This document shows positions 58,240-64,000 of a stretch of DNA of 64,000 bases, piece by piece; position 1 is the stretch's first letter; the number at the start of each line of letters is the position of its first letter. Position numbers and translations under genes: made by a program. Source of the DNA: Tiliqua scincoides. Taxonomy: Eukaryota; Chordata; Lepidosauria; Squamata; Scincidae. Under the pieces are notes generated by a model. It did not search any database. It saw only the letters and a list, made by a program, of their open reading frames with translations, and was not told the origin of the DNA. The stretch lies in contig NC_089827.1 of NCBI RefSeq assembly GCF_035046505.1, positions 65,408,856-65,472,855 on the forward strand, read 5' to 3'.

Positions 58240-59143
58240 TTCAGACTTCTGCACTGGCCTTAGATACAGAGGTTCTTCAACTGGCTTGTAGCACACGTTT
58301 CACATTTTTTCACAACAGCCGTGATGGCTAGATATTTGCAACGGACCTAGAATGGCACAGCCAACTGTTTCCATGTTGCATCCTGGATATTTTGATTTAC
58401 ATCCTGCGATCATCCTGGCATGTGTTGTCAGTGCCAGGGTTGCCTTCAACTGGAGATCATTATCACGCATCTCTTGCCCAAGAATTCTGCGCAAATCTCT
58501 CAGCACTGTTGGCACTTTTTTACACTATCTCTTCCTCGTATTCTATAGGAATAAAGAATATATTTATTTCCACCAAGCACCTACAGCAAGCCTGGGCAGA
58601 GTTCAAGCTTGCAGGATCAACTTGTTTTTGGTTTATTTTTGTTTTACTAGAACTGAGGTCTACCAACCAGAGCAATGTGCAAAATGGGGTGGGGGGGGCG
58701 TACATTGTAATTGAGGACCAGGATGCCGCTGAGGACATGCTCAGTTCCAGAGCTGAGCATTCAGTCCTTCCATACACACAAAAACCACTCCTGATTTCCC
58801 CTCAAGTTTTGTTTTCGGCAACCTATGTTTATTTGGAGGGAAATGAGTCTTGTTATTGATGCTCTGGTTAGAAGTGAGAATCAAAAACCCTTGCAAAGTC
58901 ATTGCAAATCAACAAAAGATCTACAAGTAGATCCTGATCCAATTAGCCACCAAAAGTCTGGTCCCAACCCATAGTTTGGGAACCACTGATCTAGTTCGAA
59001 TCAAGAACAAGGCCTTCTAAACAAGCATGAGTTCTAATATGCAAAGTAAGCTTGCCAATTAAGTACTGCTGCTGCTGGGGGATGGAGAAGAGGATATGTT
59101 AGAGTTTATTTTCCTTTTTTTTGAAATGAGAAATTTACAAGTA
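58240..59143. other. Unassigned, with an hAT end fragment
   Basis: GGTCCCAACCCATAGTTTGG-GAACCACTG (58960-58988) is the right end of an hAT element whose left part is gone. Overlapping open frames at 58352-58859 have no known domain. Confidence 0.4.
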
Positions 59144-59871
59144 CAGTCGTGCGCCACTTCGCGACAGGGATCGGGACCGTGATCGTTGTCGTCAAGCGGT
59201 GCTTGATGCAATTCGGACCCTCCGCAGGGAAGGGGATGCTAAGAACATAAGAACAGCCTCGCTGGATCAGGCCATAGGCCCATCTAGTCCAGCTTCCTGT
59301 ATCTCACAGTGGCCCACCAAATGCCCCAGGGAGCACACCAGATAACAAGAGACCTGCAACCTGGTGCCCTCCCTTGCATCTGACATAAGAACATAAGAAC
59401 AGCCCCACTGGATCAGGCCATAGGCCCATCTAGTCCAGCTTCCTGTATCTTACAGCGGCCCACCAAATGCCCCAGGGAGCACACCAGATAACAAGAGACC
59501 TGCATCCTGGTTTACTCCCCTGCATCTGGCATTCTGACATAACCCATTTCTAAAATCAGGAGGCTAGATAGCTAGATGCTCTGCTCCCATCCCCTCCGGA
59601 GGGCCATCTGAGCTTCCCAGAGGCAGTGCATGTCTGCCCGTTGCCTCTGTGAAGCTCAGACTGAGGGAAATTGCGTCTCTCTCTCATGACTTCACGGTTT
59701 TGCGGATGTACACTGCCTCTGGGAGACTCAGACAACCCTCTGGAGGGGAACAGAGCTTCTCTCACTTTTGAAGGGTTGGGGTGTGCACCCCAGATGACCA
59801 CATGACCACACATGGTTGTTGGTTATGCGATCCCGGCGTAAGCTGGAGCATCACAAAGTGGCACATTCCTG
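59144..59871. mobile_element. Tigger/mariner-like MITE with two CR1 tails inside
   Basis: The left end CAGTCGTGCGCCACTTCGCG and right end TCACAAAGTGGCACATTCCTG are inverted; TA precedes the left end. CpG-rich motifs (GACAGGGATCGGGACCG; GCGATCCCGGCGTAAG) lie just inside both ends. The middle is occupied by reverse CR1 tails (59241-59570). Confidence 0.78.
59241..59570 (-). mobile_element. Two head-to-tail CR1 3' ends
   Basis: Copy one (59241-59384) and copy two (59385-59570) both run from the CR1 terminus (AAGAACATAAGAACAGCC) through GGATCAGGCCATAGGCCC into the 3' UTR. Copy one stops at CTTGCATCTGACAT, where copy two begins. They differ at several sites (for example CCTCGCTGG against CCCCACTGG). 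Confidence 0.92.
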
Positions 59872-60828
59872 CATTTAAAAGCACGTGGGGATTTTCCCGA
59901 TCCCTTCCAACACTCTGATATTTCTCTGCAATTCCATGAAATTATTTTCTATCTATTCTGTCATTTTAGCGGAGATGGCAATATCCCCTCTCTTCCCCTC
60001 GAGTAGTGATGATGACATGCGATAGGCTAATCAACACTCTGATCTAGTGTGCCATTTAAACGTATGCAGTGAGCTCAGGCAATCCTTTGTCAGCAGGAGG
60101 ATAAATGTGACTGTGGCTGTACAGAAAACACTTTCAGGATCCTGTGAATATTGCTCAGAGATTCATATTATTAACCATCTTCAATTCATTGAGTACGTTT
60201 CAGGGCTTGGGAGGAAGCAAAAGTGCACCAGCAAAGATTACTTGGAAAATACGCCTCTGATAATAAAAGCTTCTCTATTCTTAGTTACCCTTGCACTAAA
60301 AGGCTGCAATCTATGATCACAGCTACACTGGTGCCGCGTCCTGTTTTGCAAGAAGAATCTGCAAATTCAATTGGCTTCAGAGCTGATTAGCTAGACGGAT
60401 CAGGTTTGATTGGGTTTGATTGGGATGAGGCAAGATACAATATATCCCTGCCCTTGTTTCCACCTAATCCATGTCAACATTTGTGCAATTGTCAATTGTA
60501 CAGATAACATCAGAGGCAGTAGCAGTGCCACCAATCTTCCTGCCCATCCTGTTAGGGCACAGCAATATCTGCAAAGAAAACTTCCCTCTTCCATTCAACA
60601 CCTTCTCCTCCAGGAAGTTTTAGGCGATACCTCTTATTAACTTGCTCAATGGCTAGATCTCACAAATGAACACCTGTAACTATAGCAGCCACAGGGACAT
60701 ATTGAAGACCCTACCTGATAACTGGGGGTGGACCAATGAGACTGATTGTTCGAAGAGCCCATGAGATGTTATTATGAGACAGTATGGAACCAATAAGGTG
60801 TTAGTAATGTGATAACCTTGGGTGTGTG

Positions 60829-60830
<2 letters not shown>
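59872..60830. other. Repeat-poor sequence
   Basis: No repeats recognised; the 60030-60360 part is complex, non-repetitive and a candidate for conserved DNA. No exon is supported. Confidence 0.3.

Positions 60831-60864
<34 letters not shown>
60831..60864. repeat. (GT)n microsatellite
   Basis: About 17 GT units with one GC variant. Confidence 0.95.
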
Positions 60865-60865
<1 letters not shown>

Positions 60866-60866
<1 letters not shown>

Positions 60867-61156
60867 ACACCACTAGTGACCAAAATTGCTAAAATTGCAA
60901 TTTGTAGGAATAATATCATCACGTTACATACCGTTCGATGCGTAATTTACAGCAGAATGCAATGAAACAAACCGCTTTGAAATATCTCTATTCTATCAAA
61001 AGGTATGGCCAAAAAACCAGTGGGAACAGGGCGATGGTACATCACCAAGTCCACCTCCCGAGTTTTTGCCCCGCCCACTGCATGGGAGGAGGTCCACCAA
61101 GGGGGTGATGCGCTGGCCCTCTGCACTGGGTAACACAAACCCAGGTGAGGCCACTG
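60866..61156 (-). mobile_element. hAT-derived element (family B), reverse orientation
   Basis: The right end GGGTAACACAAACCCAGGTG-AGGCCACTG is the inverse of CAGTGGCCTCACCTGGG. The interior carries the complement of the family B core (ATCTCTATTCTATCAAAAGG; AATAATATCATCACGTTACA). The left end is lost in the GT run. Confidence 0.72.
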
Positions 61157-61338
61157 AGCAGGGTGAGTGGGGGGGGGGGCTGATAGATCTTGCCTGTGGA
61201 GCACATGCGGGAGTGCTATGACCCCATAAAGTGCACAACCTACCATTCTACAGGTTTATTCTGAAGTGTTGATAACATACTGTGGTAGCCCAGTTCTACC
61301 AAAAATCACCATGTGTTTTTGTGATGCACCATGTGATG

Positions 61339-61493
61339 CAGCAGCAACTGTTACCTTGCACGTGCCCGATCTTGTCTGATCTCGGAAGCTAAGCAGGGTC
61401 AGGCCTGGTTAGTACTTGGATGGGAGACCGCCTGGGAATACCGGGTGCTGTAGGCTTATACCATAGTCTTTCGAGACTGAAGGTTGCCAACCA
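61339..61493 (+). repeat. 5S rRNA-derived SINE, best-preserved copy
   Basis: Leader GCAGCAACTGTTACCTTGCA, then 5S from about nt 30 to the end with few changes: CCCGATCTTGTCTGATCTCG, AAGCTAAGCAGGGTCAGGCC, TGGTTAGTACTTGGATGGGA, GACCGCCTGGGAATACCGGG, TGCTGTAGGCTT. The tail is ATACCATAGTCTTTCGAGAC, TGAAGGTTGCCAACC. The A box, intermediate element and C box of the 5S internal promoter look intact. No poly-T stop follows the 5S part. Confidence 0.95.
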
Positions 61494-61497
61494 ACAA

Positions 61498-61995
61498 CGA
61501 TGCAGCTGCACTGGTGCAGGCTATTGCTATTGCAGGGGGTCTTTGGCTGCTGGAGGTCTCCTCAGGGTAAGGCTAAGGGAACATTTATCCCCTTGCCCCG
61601 GATAAGGCCCAGCAGCTCCAACAGGTCAACTGGAATCTCTGCCAGTGATATCAGTGGCACAAATCTGCATTGATCAATACAGGCAGATCAGGCCCAGGAG
61701 GGGGTTTAGATATGGTATGCACTGGATATGATGCAGTGCATTTCAGCGCTGTTGATCCTGCTTCTCTGCCAGGCCTGCATTTGCTGCCCTTCCCCACCCC
61801 ATTACAAGGGTGCCCCGCCCTGCCTTTCCTCTGCCCCTCTGCTGCCTGGCTTGGGCCTTACCTGCTCTGACACGCAGCGTTCCTTACACTGTTACTGGCG
61901 GGCTGGTGGAGAGCTTCCTGCTGGTGCTGTGAACTCCTACATTATGGTGCTTTCGCGACAGCCTGAGCCACAGGGTGAGCGCTGGATTGTGCCCA
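61498..61995. mobile_element. Family A element, ends decayed
   Basis: It carries GGAACATTTATCCCCTTGCC, AGGGGGTTTAGATATGGTAT, a C/T-rich CCTTCCCCACCCC tract, TGCCTGGCTTGGGCCTTACC and GCTTTCGCGACAGCCTG, and ends near GGATTGTGCCC. It directly follows a 5S SINE. Confidence 0.65.
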
Positions 61996-62239
61996 AAGCA
62001 AAAACTAGCCCGTTCTTTGTAGCGCAGTTTGCACACGTAGCTCCTTAGATGGCTTGAAAAGTGAATTAGATAAATATATGGAGTACAAACCTCTCAGTGG
62101 TTAGTATACGTGATAGCAACATGGAATCTGCAGGTTCTGCCTCTAAGTGGCAGTGGCTGGGAAGAGACTCTGTTTCCCCACTTGCCCCATGTCCTGGCTT
62201 AGGCATTTGGTGGACCACTGTGGAAAGCAAGACACTCAT
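61996..62239. other. Unassigned, possibly CR1-derived
   Basis: TTAGATGGCTTGAAAAGTGA followed by TTAGATAAATATATGGAG resembles the decayed ORF2 end of another CR1 subfamily, but is too short to assign. Confidence 0.4.
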
Positions 62240-62408
62240 TTAGAAATGGGCTATGTCAGAGTGCCAGATGCAAGGGAGGGCATCAGAATGAGGTCTCTTG
62301 TTATCTGGTGTGCTCCCTGGGGCATTTGGTGGGGCCGTTGTGAGATACAGGAAGCTGGACTAGATGGGCCTATGGCCTGATCCAGTGGGGCTGTTCTTAT
62401 GTTCTCAT
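62240..62408 (+). mobile_element. CR1 LINE 3' end
   Basis: AGAAATGGGCTATGTCAGAG, TGCCAGATGCAAGGGAGGGC, through GGAAGCTGGACTAGATGGGC to GGGGCTGTTCTTATGTTCT. Very close to the 21465 copy, so both belong to the youngest CR1 subfamily here. Confidence 0.93.
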
Positions 62409-63504
62409 GTTCTCAGGGTTTGTGTCAGGTTTGAGACATCCCAGGCCATGTGCTCTGTCACGTACCTGATAAAGGTCCAGGATCCTTGCTAAAAGCAATA
62501 ACATAAGGTAGCACTCCTTCTGATGGGGGCCAGAAGAGGTGAGTGGTAGGGGTGGCAGGCAAGAAAGGCTTGCAAGAAAGGGAAAAGATGCTATATTATG
62601 AAGAGTTTGGAGTCTATGCCCCCCTCCCCCAGTTTCTCACATTGGTATCTCTCTGCCAGAGCCAGGTGCTGTGAAGTGATTCCAGGAAGATGCCTGTGGC
62701 TTTTGTTCATTCCCCCCCCCCCCCAGGTGACGGCCATTTTCCAGAGCCTGTGGCTTGCACATGCCACTTATGGGAGCTTGCCAACACAAGCGGTAGCCGA
62801 GCCAGAGCACTGCGCATCGGAGGGCGATCTGACTCTTGACAGCGCCATTGCACTGACTCTTGACAGTGCCAAATTCCAGCAATGGCTTTTGTATGACCAA
62901 GAATGCCTCGGCGCGGCACAAGCAGTTGTTTAACGAGAACCAGATTTGGGCCGTAAACCATCAGCGTATCAAGCCGTTTTTTTGTTTGCTAATGTTTACC
63001 TTCCAAGCGAGAGCTTTTCTCCCCCTTCCCTCTCTGCGCCCTCCGCCTCCTTTTTGGTGGTTGGACTAAAAGGGCACTGCTATAAAAGGAATGCATGGAA
63101 GCAAAAATGCTCTGAACTGCATGTGACTCGCAGCTGCAGGCTTTCCCACAATATCGAGGGCTGCCTCAACAAAGTGGCTTATGTGCCTTAACAAACATCA
63201 GCTGTTTGTTGGGGTGTAATGAACAAACTTGAGCCACAGCAACAACTGCTTCGAGTCATTATGAAGACAGCCTGCACACTATAGCCCTGCTTGTTTGGAG
63301 GCCCCGATGACGACAGCCCGACTGCTGTTCCTGCCAGCTTGATTTCAAAGCACTTTTCTTTCCATATTTCAAAGGTCGGTCAGCCTGCGTGGGGGTGAGG
63401 GCCGGAGAGAGGCTGCGGGTGTCAGGGAGACAAAGGAAGCCTTTGGAGGACTTCCAGGATTCCGCGCCGCACTTAGCAGCCTCGTAACATCAACAGTGAC
63501 TCAC

Positions 63505-63505
<1 letters not shown>
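62409..63505. other. Unassigned, partly repeat-poor
   Basis: A C-run lies at 62713-62725. From about 62930 to 63480 there is complex, repeat-free sequence with an inverted AACATCAGCTGTTTGTTG motif. A candidate conserved region; no exon is supported. Confidence 0.3.
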
Positions 63506-63506
<1 letters not shown>

Positions 63507-63559
<53 letters not shown>

Positions 63560-63560
63560 G
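63507..63560. repeat. Compound (GT)n-(GA)n microsatellite
   Basis: About 16 GT units followed by about 10 GA units. Confidence 0.97.
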
Positions 63561-64000
63561 TGTTGCTGGTTTTCCATTAAAGTTGAGAATGGTGCATCTT
63601 GTGCTAGGTGCTGTAGCACAACACAAACAGTATTTCCTTCTGTGGGTAAAACAGCATGGATTCCTGAAGAAATCTTCCTTCCAAACCATCTTCCTGTGTT
63701 TTGGCTATCTATCACGTCTTGTTAGTTTGACCCCTGATTCATTTAGATTCAATATAAGTCTCATGCTTATGCTTCCTGGACACTATAAGGGGCTTCACGT
63801 TTCATGATGTGTAAGGCTATACACAAATGAGGCTCCTGGCACTCACCGGGCATTCACCGGGATTCTGTTCCCAGAAGCCCTGCAGATGCTGAAACCTGAA
63901 ATCTGCTGAAAGATGCTGAAATCATAACCATGGTGGAGGGCCCTCACCTGACATCCAGACATGATTGGAAGCATCTTTCAGTTGCGTCCAGAGGGGTTCT
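63561..64000. other. Unassigned, window edge
   Basis: The last 120 bp (TCACCTGACATCCAGACATG, AGTTGCGTCCAGAGGGG) resemble the interior of the Tigger-like element at 32316 but run off the window. Confidence 0.35.

Noticed and set aside
61339-61493. Functional 5S rRNA gene
   Set aside because: The first roughly 30 nt of 5S are missing and a LINE-like tail is attached, so it is a SINE.

Overview
The window looks like nuclear DNA from a squamate reptile (lizard or snake), intergenic or deep-intronic and crowded with repeats. The organism call rests on the repeat mix: CR1 LINE 3' ends, 5S-rRNA-derived and tRNA-derived SINEs, a MIR-like SINE, many hAT-type non-autonomous elements with 8-bp target duplications, Tigger/pogo-like elements flanked by TA, and short palindromic units. 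No host protein exon, functional RNA gene, CRISPR array or retrovirus-like element could be supported. The longest open frame is only about 195 codons and lies inside a repeat, so no CDS is called apart from LINE remnants.

Layout. 1-5 kb: hAT elements with intact target duplications, a 5S SINE, and a three-level nest (MIR-like SINE > hAT > CR1 tail). 5-13 kb: a CR1 copy, members of an abundant family called 'family A' here (ends CCCAATCCTATCC...GGATAGGATTGGG), and several CAGTGGC-type hAT elements. 13-16 kb: a 1.3-kb Tigger-like element split by a CR1 reverse-transcriptase fragment, a long family A copy and a 101-bp foldback. 17-25 kb: a LINE 3' end carrying a zinc-knuckle and the same tail as the 5S SINEs, a compound microsatellite, a tandem triplication of a CR1 tail, and three copies of an hAT family that captured a smaller palindromic repeat. 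25-36 kb: twin hairpins, an hAT nested in a Tigger-like element, CR1 and tRNA-SINE copies. 36-50 kb: a CpG-rich hAT-like element, more family A, and the most striking structure in the window, a 356-bp element whose core is a 104-bp inverted repeat about 95% identical between arms (44730-45085). 50-64 kb: two more 5S SINEs, family A copies, a 136-bp foldback with a 4-nt loop, a Tigger-like element holding two head-to-tail CR1 tails, and several repeat-poor stretches.

Nothing here works as a pathway. What the window records is how elements depend on and invade each other: SINEs share a LINE tail, MITEs land in SINEs, CR1 tails land in MITEs, and small palindromes are carried inside larger families. 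Stretches without recognised repeats (13.04-13.42, 16.20-16.86, 22.08-22.60, 28.4-29.2, 60.03-60.36, 62.93-63.48 kb) are the likeliest places for conserved regulatory DNA, but conservation cannot be judged from one sequence.
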